A DNA stretch of 64,000 nucleotides from Mortierella sp. BCC40632 (Eukaryota; Mortierellomycota; Mortierellomycetes; Mortierellales; Mortierellaceae), in assembly GCA_011634665.1 (NCBI GenBank), contig WAEK01000008.1, positions 2,411,501-2,475,500 of the forward strand, written 5' to 3'. Shown piece after piece: positions 9,141 to 21,200 of the stretch. Under the pieces are notes generated by a model, which saw only the letters and a program-made list of their open reading frames with translations, made no database searches and had not been told where the DNA came from. Numbering within the stretch: the first letter of the stretch is position 1; every line of letters starts with the position of its first letter. Made by a program: the position numbers and the translations under genes.

Positions 9141-10018
9141 GGGAAGGCTCAATTGACAAATAGCTCGTCCCAAAGAATACTAATGTTCAGATGATGGCTA
9201 TCTGGCACGATTGGCTCGATTCACTAAATGGCAGCTATATCATAAAGCATAGGATTCTGGAGTGAGATAGCATAGGTTAAAGGAAAAAAAATAAAATAAA
9301 AGAGCACCGCCTCACCTTTCGTTTTTGCGGAGGGTATTTTTTCTTGTCGCACAGCCTCAACATGTGATTTCTAGATCCACAGCTTGGTAATTACCAGGGA
9401 CAAGGACCCTGATAAAGAAGACTTCAGCCTGATGTACATTCCATTGTAAGAATAGCGGAGCAAATTGGAAGAAGGAAGAAGAGAAAAGAGAGAGAGAGAG
9501 GAAGAGAGAGGGAGAGAGAATGCAAAAGGGACACTGGTCCTGAAGAATTGAGCAGAAACGGGATATCGGCCCGTTGGTACTTACCAGGCATTAGGGTGCA
9601 CTACACGCACGACCTCACAACTGACCTGTCAGAGCAAATTGTACAACCGTCAGAGAGCAAACCCACAAAAAAGTAGGAGAGAGAGAGAGAGGGAGAGAAA
9701 GGGAGAAATGAGGGGGCGGAGGAGATGAGCTTGAGGTAATGAGCATGTCCGCTGAGTTTGAGATCCATCGGTCATCATCTCAATCTTTGCATCAGGGTTG
9801 CTTAGGGTTCCCTTTTTTCCGCATCGCACATTGGATGGATCCTTTCGACACTCTCCTCTCTTGGTCACTTCAATCACATTCATAATAGACCAACATTCCT
9901 TCTCTCCTTCTCCTTTTCCTTCTCTTTCTCTCCCTTTCTCTCTCCATCCATCTATTCTCATCTACGATCGCAAGGACTGGCCCACACACTTCTTTGATAT
10001 TGCTCTCCCAGGCGAAGG
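9141..10018 (+). promoter_or_regulatory. Upstream region of the kelch gene
   Basis: No gene is seen here. The last 150 bp before the start codon are pyrimidine-rich on the plus strand (about 9840-9955), as before other genes in this window, and probably mark the core promoter or leader. A purine-rich AG stretch lies at 9484-9520 and 9677-9715. No TATA box was identified with confidence. Confidence 0.35.
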
Positions 10019-10946
10019 ATGATGTCCATATCCTTCTTTGTACTGTTCTCTCTCTTCCAGGCTCTCGCAAGTGCCCAATTAGAGCCACCACCAGCTATCA
10101 CTGGCCCCTCGAGTGCCCGGTTCAAGAACCGGTTTTACATCTTGGGAGGGGGACCAAGTAATGGCGCTAAATTCCTTGGAACCACTTCAAGATTCTACTA
10201 TATCGATGTTGGAGTCCCATGGACTGTGGTGGCACCTGTATGGGAGTCACTACTCAATGGGCCACGGGGAATGTTTTTCTCGAGTGAAGTTAGTGCGGAT
10301 GGGAAGATGTTGGTGGCATTCGATGGAGACCTGACCACCGACCCAACCCTACGTCCCCAGACCCTTGCAGGCCGTTACGAGGTCGGAACCGGCCAATGGA
10401 CCCGCTCGAATACCTCTGTCGCCACGTTTAGGGATCTCACTTATGCAGTGACTGACCCAAGAACTGGGTTGATGTATATCGCAGGTGGCGCATCCAGCGG
10501 GACTCAGATGATCGTCTACAACCCTGCGGAAGATAAAGTATCCATTCTCGACACCCCCGACAATGGGATCAAGAGCAGGACTCTCTACCGCGCCGTCTGG
10601 TCGCCTTGGACTAAAACTATTCTTTATCATGGCGGACGTACCAACAATGGCCCGGTGAACACCACTGTGCAGTTTGACCCAGAGTCGAAGGAATGGAGTC
10701 TCCTGGTACTGTCTCTTTTTTTTTTTTTTTTTTTACTGTGCCGAGTCAAAACCATTTCTTTTCTTTTCTTTTCTTTTTAACCCATGATCGTTTACCCAGC
10801 CCATATCAGGCTACATGCCCCCCGAACGCGTCGATTTTTGCATGGCTATTGGTAACTAGACTCCCCTGTTCCATTCAAGTACCAAAAGTAGTAAATGGTT
10901 TCGGCAATTAAGTCTAACTATACTTTTTTTTTTTTTTTTTTTTTTT

Positions 10947-10978
<32 letters not shown>

Positions 10979-11948
10979 GCTGTTACTTGGCCACTCTTCA
11001 GACGAGACGGGTACCAAGCTCGTCGTATTTGGAGGCAGAAATGTGAGAAACGACAAGGATTTGCTCAAAGATCTCCACATCCTGGATTTAAAAAAGATGA
11101 TTTGGACCCGGGGCCGGGACTATAAGACTGAGAGACTCTACCATGCCTGTACGATCGTGGGTTCGACATTCATTTCCTGGGCTGGTAAGTTTCCACCTTA
11201 ATGTCAATGCTGATATCGATTTCGATAATTGATTGCTGTACTTTTTAGGCATGCTTGCCACTGACAAGATACTCTTTCTTTTAAAGGCGAAGACATAAAT
11301 GGCACAGTAGCGCAACCAGCCATCCTCTACGATCTAAACACCGACCAATACATCCAAAATTTTGTACCAAGCACGGACGATGAAGCATCCAAGATACCAC
11401 TTTATGTAGGCAGCATCATTGGCGGTATAGGATTTGTCTCTATTGTCGTAGGAGCCTTCTGGTACTTTCGGATGAGGAAGCGAGCCAATTCAAAGAGGAA
11501 GCGAGCCAATCCAAAGCGCGATTCATCAGAGAAAACCAGCCCCAAGGAAAAAAAAGGCACACAGCTTCCGGGACCCCGGACATCTCCCCAGTATCGCTCC
11601 CAGCATCGCTCAGTCCAAGGGCCAGGCGTTTTCAGGGACAGCATGATCGCCTCGAGTTCTGAAGTAGCATCTGAGAGTGAGAACACATATGCAATGCCGG
11701 ACGTTTATCAGCATCATCAAAACTATTCGGACCAATGGTCGGACACTGAAGGCAGATACGTGTATCCAACACCAGACTTTTACCAGCCTCACCAAGACTT
11801 CTCGGACCAAGGTTGCTCTGGGCTCAATCAACTACGACCTCCTATTAATCCACAGTATACACCTGGCGATCACCAATACTATAATGCCTTTGAAAGCCTT
11901 CCGGGTCCTCAGGAAATACCACATAGCATGGGAAGGCGTTTTCCATAG
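10019..11948 (+). CDS. Kelch-repeat single-pass membrane protein
   Basis: Four exons (10019-10705, 10800-10851, 11002-11184, 11287-11948) give about 527 residues with every junction in phase. Residues 1-20 are a signal peptide ending in A-S-A-Q. The next 300 residues contain kelch-type blades: NRFYILGGG, YIAGGASSG, ILYHGGRTN and KLVVFGGRN are the Gly-Gly turns, each followed by W/Y positions. A hydrophobic segment at about 344-368 (YVGSIIGGIGFVSIVVGAF) is a transmembrane helix, followed by a Lys/Arg stop-transfer cluster (RMRKRANSKRKRAN). The C-terminal tail of about 150 residues is rich in Tyr, Gln, His and Pro with two copies of a Y-x-x-P-D-(V/F)-Y-Q motif. The layout is an outside beta-propeller with a cytoplasmic tail. 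Ligand and role are unknown. Intron 2 holds T25 followed by (GTT)10. Confidence 0.85.
10924..10979 (+). repeat. T25-(GTT)10 microsatellite in intron 2 of the kelch gene
   Basis: A run of 25 T is followed by about ten GTT triplets just before the AG acceptor at 11001. It may serve as an extended polypyrimidine tract, and its length is likely to vary between strains. Confidence 0.85.
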
Positions 11949-14900
11949 TCGTAATATCTCATTATTTTGTTTTCTCAGACATTTGCAGAAGCATTGGAGA
12001 TGTGTTCTCCCTCCCTCCCCCTCATTTCCCCTGAAAAAAGTAAAGCCCATACAGTCGAGGCCAAGAGAAACATCCCGTTTTTCTTTTCTTTTCCAGTCGA
12101 CACTCTGTCTGGTTGAGGATTGGCCACTGGTGATCTGCGATAACTTGTTCTCTAAGGAATTGGTGCGGTGGACTGGGAGAGCGACTGGGGGAGGGAGTAT
12201 AGACTGGAGTAATGGGGTAAGAGGGGAGATGAAGTGAAAGGAGAGGAGAGGAAGGGATCTCTGGATAGGGTCGGGTTGGATCGGCAGCACCGCAAAAAAA
12301 GAAAAAGAAACAAACAAACCATCTCGTTCCAGTACGGCGAGGAGGACACCCATGGGGTGAATTCATTTCTTTCTCTTTCTCTTTCTTTCTTCTTTCGAGC
12401 GCATGGGAGGAGACACAGTCCTCTCCTTTGCCCCCTTCCTTTTCTTTTTTTTTTCCCTCGGTGAAATTCCATAGATTGTCAGCCCTTGGGCGAGACTGGC
12501 GTGCCAAGGGACAAGGGCAGAGGTCGTGGTGGCCTGTTTGGCTTGCACATGCGATGCACTTCTGAGGACGGCTTTTGGAAGAGGAGAGAACAGAGAGATG
12601 GCCTCCCCCCTTCTCTCCCTCTATCTCTCTCACTTTCTTTCCCTTGCATCCCCCCCCCATGGGCCTTTTTGCTGTCCCAAGGGGGGCTATTTTTTGACAA
12701 TTGGATCGTTGGGTGTTTCGTGCTCTTGGTCGTCTCTCCTTGTCGACTCTTTTGCTGCCTGCACAGAGCACTAGAGAGCAGGTGTGTGCTCTCTCTCTCA
12801 CTCCGCATCCCTCGGTCCGCGATGCAGTGTTGCTCAGGCACGGTCCGTATCGACCAATTCAGAGTAGGACTATTCGTCCGTCTGTTCATGGTCTGTCTGC
12901 CTTTTTCTTTTTTCTTTTTTCACTAGCTTTGGGACTACGCATGATCTACTCGTCATTCTCTCACTCACAACACACTCGCTACTCATCCTTTCACCCTCTC
13001 ACCCACCCACCCACACATTTTTTTTTTTTTTTTTTTTTTTTTTCCTTTCGTTATCTCCCACATCTCTTTTTTTTTCTGTCGTCTCCCCCTGCTCTTTGCT
13101 ACACCTCATCTTTTCTCTTCTCTCTCCCCCCTCTCTGCAATGGAATACATATCTGCCTTTAGGCCATCTCGACGCCTTTTTTGGGGACCTTTTTTTGTTT
13201 TGGGCGAGGAGCAGAAGGGATGCGTGCAGACCAACAAACCCAATAGGCCCCATACAATTCAGCCAGGGAGTTTGCGCCATGCTCTTTCGTCAAGTATAGG
13301 CGTTCCCACAATGGTATTCGACACATCGCAAAGAGACCGACATGGATAGAATCAAATTGTGATCCCCTTCTCCTCCTCCTCCCCCCCCCTCCCTCTTCTC
13401 TCTTCTCTGTAGCTATGCTTTGTCTCCAGCACAAAAGAATATCTGTTGCTTCGCCCAGCCAGCTGTGGAAAGTTGTGTATGGATTGCGGGTAACAAAAAA
13501 AAAAAAAAAAAAAAAAAAAAAGGGTTGAAGTGGCTCTTTGGAGTTTGACTGCTCAAGCCTGGTGTCTATGGGTAGCCCTGTTCTATTTTCATCCGTCTAA
13601 AGACGGCGGCCCATACATGAGGTGCATCTCTTCTCGCTTGCCAGCCTTCTCGCTATTCTCCTCGACTCCTCCTGGGCACGGTACCTGCTGTCCGTTTTTT
13701 TTTTTTTTTTTTGCACGGGCGAGGCGAGAGAGAGAGAGAGAGAGTGTGTGTGTGTATGCGGGTGTAGGTGCAGAGTACCTTCTTGAGGACGAGATCCTCT
13801 GATTGGCATTCGGCGAACAACAGTTCGAGTCCTGCGTTACCCGTGTGTCCAATTGCTACCTGCCTGGAAAAAAAAAAAAGAAAAAGAAAAGAAGTAACCA
13901 ACAGAGGCACCAGGATGCTGAGCGCGCTCTCAAGATCCTGTCCCCGCTCTCGGTGCCTAAATGCCTGTTCTCGCTCTTTGCGCATATATCAAACGGCTGC
14001 CCCGCTTGGTGCATCCCACAGATAGCCTGGTGCCAGAGCAGTGCTGCTCTCGAGCAGTGATCGTCTGTCCAACTCGAGAGAGAATGGCTGCAGTCGAGCA
14101 GCCCGTATGTCTCGTAGGCCCTTACCCGCCTTTGAGCGAAGCATATAATAATAGTAATAATATTCGGTTCATCTCCTTTCTATGCCTGACCATGCCTGAC
14201 TTGAAGGCGTGCTCTCGTGCGGGGGTTTCTCTCTCTCTCTCTCTCTTTCTATACCAATCTTTGAATTAGTCCATGTCCGTTTGTCTGTCAGGATTCTTTG
14301 TTGGTCAGTTTTTTTTTCTTTTTTTTCTTTTTGGTTTTTTTCTCTCTCTTTTTCATTCACTCCTGTGCACTTTGTTGGTGCGCTGACGCTCTTGCTCTGT
14401 GCCCGCTGGGCGCTCTCTCTTTCTCCACCACCTCCTATGCTTCCTCCTTAATCCCGCCTGTGCTGGATTAGGCCGAGCTCGTAGTCTTGCGCGCGCGCTC
14501 TCTCTCTTGCTCTATTACCCTTCGATTGCTGCGTCCACCGCCGTTTTTTTTTTTTTTTTTTTTTTATAATTTTCCTTTTGCCTTCCATGTCGCTCATGTC
14601 CCTCGCTCCTTTGTCTCGTCTCGCCCTTTCTGACGTTTCTGTCTGTTCCTTCTCCTCCGTCTCCTTCCTGTTTGTCTTCATCTCTTTTCCTCGCCCTACC
14701 TGGCGTTTTGCTATTTCTGCTCTCACTTGGCGACGTCGTGTTGTCTCCACGCCTGTCTGCACAGGTCCATTACCGTTTAGGCTCGACATTGTTCGCCGAT
14801 CGACCGCACACTTTCATTCACACACACAAACACACAGTCTTTGTCTCTCTCTCTCCATTAAGCTCCCTTGTCTAGCCTCCAAACTCTGGTAAACTTCAAT

Positions 14901-15850
14901 TGCCCTTTACACAGCACGAGACAGCTATCGCCCCCGCCTTTGCCCCACACATGCACAGAGATTCACACAGACAGAGGCACAGGCACCATTCGGCACTAGC
15001 ACTTACAGCCCTTTTTTGCTCCACGCATCCGGATTGCACATGTATTTTGCCCATGCAGGCTAGCTTGACTTTATCTTTTTCTTCTTCTTCTTCTTCTTCT
15101 TCTTCTTCTTCCTTCTCCCTATGCGATCGGCTGGTTTGCCACTACTAGGCATTTTCTTTTCGTTCTGATCACTCATCATTCTTGTCTCAGTGTTGGCCCT
15201 ACTTTTCTTCAACTGATCATCACTACTACCTTCTTGACTTGGCTGTCCCTCCTTCTCCTCCTCCTCCTCCTCCTTCTTCTTCTTCTTCCACCTCCTCCGC
15301 TGCGCCCGCACGCTGTTGTAAGACGCCTGATCGCATGCCTCCACTGACGACGGACCGTCTTCACACGGACCGCCTTTCTCTTCTCCCCTGCCTCTCTCTC
15401 TCTCTCTCTTTTTTATAGTCTCACTCACACCCACTCTCTTTCATTCTCTCACTCTCACTCTTTGCTCTCTCACTCTCTCTTCACACCTACCCATCCACTC
15501 GCACTTTTCCACACAACTCTCACTCTCACTCTCACTCTCACATACTCTCTCTCTCTCTCTCTTTTTTGTCCCTGCCCCTGGGACTGCACCCTGGTCTTGG
15601 AATGCCATCTTCTTTTGTGTGAAATGAGCTAAATGACCAATATGCATGGGCAACCAATGACTCTTGCCTAATGAATGCAGGTTGAAAGAAAAGAGAGAGA
15701 GAGAGAGAGAGAGATAAAGAGAAAGAAAGAAAAAAAAAAAAAAAGAGTATGTATATTGAGAGTGGACTAGTCCAGCGTGCGGCCCAGAGTTGCATGGCCC
15801 ACTGTCCAGGCCGCACACCGAATCGCGCTCCCTTTTCCCTCCCTTTTTTT

Positions 15851-15912
<62 letters not shown>

Positions 15913-15934
15913 TTCTTTTCTCTCTTCTCTCTTA

Positions 15935-15985
<51 letters not shown>

Positions 15986-16308
15986 CTCTCTCTCCACTCT
16001 TCTTTATCCTTTTTGCGGCTGTCCATCCCGTGAGCCATCTCTGTCCCACTGTCTTCTCATTCTCATTCTCTTCCTCTCTCCCTCTCTCTTGCATCCATCT
16101 CGGTCGTCCGTCTCCGCATGCTTTGGTCCCACCCCTATCCGCTCACCATATTAATCGATCCCGTCTCTACCTGTTCTGTTCTTCCATCCTCTCCTCTTCC
16201 TCCTCTCTCTCCTCCTCTGACCCATTCGCCTGAACATTGGCTTAATCTTTTGCTCCACCAGCCTCCTCTCCATTGGTCACAACAACTGCCAGACCAACCG
16301 TCGCAACA
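11949..16308 (+). promoter_or_regulatory. 4.3-kb region between kelch gene and RIM15; leader-like low-complexity DNA
   Basis: I find no convincing gene. The many open stretches on either strand are Ser/Leu or Arg/Glu translations of CT/GA repeats. Notable tracts are T runs at 13019-13043, 13684-13702 and 14544-14565, A24 at 13496-13521, a (TTC)n run at about 15080-15113 and (CT)n blocks at about 15857-15910 and 15940-15981. The plus strand is strongly pyrimidine-rich from about 15360 to 16250, ending 60 bp before the RIM15 start. The size fits a long 5' leader and regulatory region for a nutrient-controlled kinase. Short uORFs are possible but cannot be told apart from chance. Confidence 0.35.
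15857..15981 (+). repeat. (CT)n double microsatellite upstream of RIM15
   Basis: Two (CT)n runs of roughly 26 and 21 units are separated by a short 'ttccttcttttctc' pyrimidine spacer. The block is about 330-450 bp before the RIM15 start codon on its sense strand. Confidence 0.85.
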
Positions 16309-17142
16309 ATGCGTCGCTCCACCACCATTCCCACCGAGCCCTCATCGCCGACTTCCCGTCCTCGCCCCAAACCGCTGACATGGAAAGAGCGCCGCAACAG
16401 CCTTGTCGGTCTCGTCTGGCCCTCCTCACTCTCCTCTTCTGCCAACTCGACCCCCGTCACCACACCCCAGGCCGCTGTCTTCCCACCGACTGCCTCCCTG
16501 CCACCTCCCGCTCCTAGCACTCCCGCTTTGGCTTCATCGCCCGTTGTCAATCCTGCCTCTGCTCCTTCGAGTCCTTACACCGGCACGAACGCCGCCCACA
16601 ACCGCTGCTCGGGCTCTGGAACAACTAGGGGCACGGCCAGTCCTTTGTCCAGATCTCCATCCACCCATCGCACACATCTCTCTGAACGGGAAACCAAGAG
16701 TAGGAAACGGCACAGTGGTAGTTTCTTTCCACATTCCTCCAACTCGAACTCGAACTCGACCTCACAGACATCGTCACCCGTTCAGTCGATTCGTATAAGG
16801 AGTAGTAGCATGGCAGGGAGTCCAGTTCTGCTTGCACCAGGCCGTGACAATAGTCCTCTTCAACCTCATTCTCATTTTCATTCTCATTCTCATTCACATT
16901 CACATACCCAACCACAGACCGAGTCGCCAAGCCTTTCAAAACAATCCTCTCTTTTTTCGAATCGCCATCCGAATGCTAGTTCACGGCCAGGGGCTGCGGA
17001 TCTACAAACGACGACGGGCAACGATGCCAGGCTGCATCTATCGCCTGATCCCCTCAACAGAAAGGGGGTGTTTCCTCACCATGTGGCAACAGCCTCGGCT
17101 ACGACAATGACCTCGCCAGCAGCAGGAGCAACAGGAGCAACA

Positions 17143-17197
<55 letters not shown>

Positions 17198-18244
17198 TAT
17201 CAACAACAACAGGAGCAACCATTGGAGCGACAACGGCAGCAACAGCAGCAACAGCTACAACAGCAGCAGCAGCAACCGAGTCGATACGGACGACGATGAC
17301 AGTGGTGCATAATAGTAGCGAGCCCACGACAATGACAGCTCAACCTACTACGGCCTCAAACCTCACAAAGACCCCGCTGGCGGACGCGTCTCCTACGGCC
17401 AGTCACAAGCGCACCACCTCGATGCCAGTCACCGGCGCGAGCTCTCATCCGCAACCACTACTACCTGGTTCTCCTCCGTCCGCATCGCCACCAACACCGC
17501 TTTCCATTCCTTCTTCTCTGTCGTCCATTTCCTCTCGGCACTGCATCCATTCACCCCAAAGGACACCTGATGTTGCTATTTCTACCACCGCTTCTACTAC
17601 CACTACTACCACTACTACTACTATTCCAACTACTACTACTACTACTACTACTCCTACTACCACCACTGCTACCGTAGCAACAGCTACTCCAGCTACCACT
17701 TCCGCCACTGCTGCTGCTTCCTCCGTTTCCTCTGTTTCTACGCCGGCTTGCTCCAAGCCTGATACGTCTCCTGCTCGGCCTTTTATTGGCCCCCCGCACG
17801 GAGGCGACGCCGCCACCGTCGTTGAGACACTCTTGTCCGAAACATGCCCGCCCGTGTCCGCGTCTGGATCCAAACGGACAACACCTCAGTCCACAAGACG
17901 GATTGTCATCCTCACTCCAGCAGCAGCGGAGCCCTGGGAGGACCATGGTCGTCTAGCCACCTCATCCCTTGCTGTAGTATCGCCTGACCACTCTGTAGTA
18001 TTAGGCACTACGACAACAGCAGATAGCCGGGTCCAGCCGCCACGGCGCGCTTCCGCGGACTCACGTGAGATAGGCAGTCGCAGCAAGGGACTGACGGACA
18101 TTGTCCAAGGTAAGAAAGAAAGAAAAAAAGAAAGAAAAAGAGAGAAGAAAAGAGAGAAGAAAGAAAGAAAAAGGGAATATTGAAGCCTTTATTTGTTCCA
18201 GCTTGGATGAATGGATGAATGGGATATGAAAGTTGCCTCTGAAT

Positions 18245-18285
<41 letters not shown>

Positions 18286-21200
18286 ATAAGAAAGGACGTG
18301 CTCTGTAGTGACCCGTGTTGTCCGTGTTCCGCCCTTGTTTAATTTCTGAGCTTGTTTGATCTCTCGCCCCCTTGCCTCTCTCTCTCTCTCTCTTTCTCTT
18401 TCTCTCTCTCTCTCTCTCTCATTTTCACTCTTTTACTCTTTCACTCACTCACTCACTCACTCACTCACTCTCTCTCTCTCTCTCTCTGCCGGTCTTCATG
18501 CCTGTCTCGCGTTTGTTTCGGTGCTCATTTCGTTGTTCCTTTATTCATTCATCATCTCCCGCTCCCTCTCCCTCTCCCTCTCAAATGCCACACCGTATCT
18601 CTTAGACGGCTCAAGTTCAACCAACTCCAACTCTCTGGGTGTCCCCTCCTCCCTGCCCTGGATCGCAAGGATGAACACCTCGGTGCGTTCAAAGAGCCTT
18701 GTCCCAGGCCTTAACACCGCTGGCCTCAGCTCCTGCAAGGCCCCACTTGAGCTCTCTCCTTCCTCCACACAACCAAGCACGGCAATATCGCCAGACAGGG
18801 GCGCTTGGTCGCCAGGGATCCCCAACCCCGAGGAGATTGAACAGTACCGCGCTGAGCTGAGTATCTCTGCTTATCGGTCCCTACTGAACACTCAACTAAA
18901 GTCAGGGAGCTGCAGCAGTAACAGTTCACAAAACAGCGGCTCGAGCACCTCCACAGGAGCATCATCATTGTCCACCTCCACCTCCTCTGTCTTGTCCGCA
19001 AACTCCTCTCCTTTACCAAACCCTCCTCACGGCTCAACCTTTGCCATCAAGACAACCAGCTCTCCTCTGGGCCAGGTTCACCACCAGGCCTCCACCTCTT
19101 CCCTTACCGCCAAACCACAGGAGCTGTCCAAACCCCTCCAGCGCGACGATTCTTGGCATCTCTTCAAGTTGAGCACAAGTACTCACTCGATAGCCACCCC
19201 TGTGAATCCCGACTCCACTGGGAATGAAGAGTCGCTAGAATCCAATCTACGGGCCCCTATTCACATCAAGAGGAGTTCTACTGGTCACGCAGGTGCATCC
19301 AAGCTTCGTCTTTCGCCTGTCAACATCAAGTTAAACACTGCGGGGGCGGACTATCAGCAATACAGTCCCAGTTTGTCCAGCGACTCGAGCTCGCCATCAC
19401 CCAGTTCAGGGTCGCCCCTCATGTCCTCAGCCTCCTCAATATCGTCTCCACACTCCAATATTATCTGGAAGGCGCGACTCCGGCGGTCACTCTCGAACCA
19501 GGAAAAGATCCAATCGCCCCTTTCCAACGTCTTTAATCCAGACATGACCCCATCCGATGGTGGCGACCCAAAGTCGTCTACAGAAAGCCTAAGTCTGGAG
19601 AACACAGGAGGTTTTGTCATTTCTCGAGAAAAGAGCTATGACATGGATCCAGATAGTAACGCTGGATCGGGAGATGATGACGAGTACCTGGACGAGCGTT
19701 CGCGCTCTGGGGCCCCTATTCCACGCCAACGGATTCAAGAAGTGAGAGGTCGTACCTCCGTCGATGGTGCCGGCACCCGCGGGTTATTAGCCTTATCCTT
19801 GGATCCCAATCCAGAATCTACAGCAGAGACAGCCACAGCCACAACCACGACAACAGTTTCACAGGAATCAGAATCCCAGTGTGGCCATTCCTCACGGGAT
19901 CCTATCCCCATTGTCCAACCGCTCTCGCCACGTTCTGATCCATCGGCTGGTATCGCTCTCTCAGCACCAACGAGAACATCTCTTTCGAGTACTCAGTACC
20001 CGTACCAACAACAACAGCATCTCTCTGCGTTTCCACCGTCGCAATCTGAGAGCAGGCGGAACCGGGATCAACAACGCCATCTTAATGTCTCTGCAGACTC
20101 TCAAAAGTCATCTCTCGAAGACCAGGACTTGTCTCCACCCACATCCCCTGTTGCTGTAGTAGATGCCTCTTCGCCTTATTCGCTTTCAGACCCTACTCCA
20201 CCCTCTGAAATCCTTACTGCAAGAAGGTCATCGTCCATTGCGTCGTCTCCATCGTCCTATCAGAGGCACCATTCTGTCTATGTTCTCAGTGGTCAGATGT
20301 TTAAAAACTCGCCGCAGGGATCTCCAAAGTCGAGATTGGCGCGTGTCCTCGCTTCGGACAATGAAAATTACTATACAACGGATAGTGACTCGGACTATTG
20401 GGGTCGGAAATCGGACCAACGAAAGACATCTCAGGATCGCGTGTTCTCAGATTCGGATGTCGAGGACGAAAGCCGTCCACGAAATGGGCCGTTCCGAGGA
20501 TTTCACTTTCAGACCCGTGCAGGAATCCGGGTTGAGTACGATTCGGATCATACGACATCGACAAGCAATGGCCAAGGATCCAACCGTCTCGACAAACTCA
20601 TGTACTCGCCTTCGTTGAGCGCCTTTGGAGGCACAGCTGGGGTCCCTTCCAACAATCTGCAGGCCTTTTTCCCAGATCTTTCGGCAAATGCCCCTCAGAA
20701 CCTTGTCTCTATGATTGGATTCATGGATGACACCAACGAACTGAATGCTGCGAACGCACTTATCCACGAGATGGTTTGTGCAAAGGCGAAAAGCGATACA
20801 GAGATTCGAATCATCTTGGATGGATGGTATGAGTGCAAGCGAGACAAGGACATTGCTTGTATCTCTTTTCAGCACGAGACCTTGGACGTAGGCGGATCAA
20901 ACCAAGGTAGTGACGCACCCGCATCGACAGAGATGGATGGCTGGAGTCCAATGGATGATACCCATCGACTACTCTCACTACAGTCCTTTACACAACCAAA
21001 TGAGCATTGGTACGAAAGCGGTATCGGTCCTCTTGACACAATACCAGCAGCAAAGAGGGCCCACAGGATGTCAGCCACGCCTTCGCGGTCGAGCAGCATC
21101 AGTCAGAAGGATGTGCTGTCTGTATGGGACCCGGCATCTTCTGGAGTTAGTCCAGCTGGAGAAAAGGTCGCCTCTCACAAAGTCGAGGAGCTTTTACAAG

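Noticed and set aside
12022..12926. Open frames of 130-260 codons on both strands near 12.0-12.9 kb
   Set aside because: Low-complexity pyrimidine/purine-rich DNA, no family motifs, no splice-consistent extension.
15441..16233. Several overlapping open frames of 90-217 codons on both strands
   Set aside because: They are Ser/Leu or Arg/Glu translations of (CT)n/(GA)n repeats with no protein character.
17076..17946. Minus-strand Ala/Val and Ser/Gly open frames under RIM15 exon 1
   Set aside because: Shadows of the GCA and ACT repeats of the coding strand.
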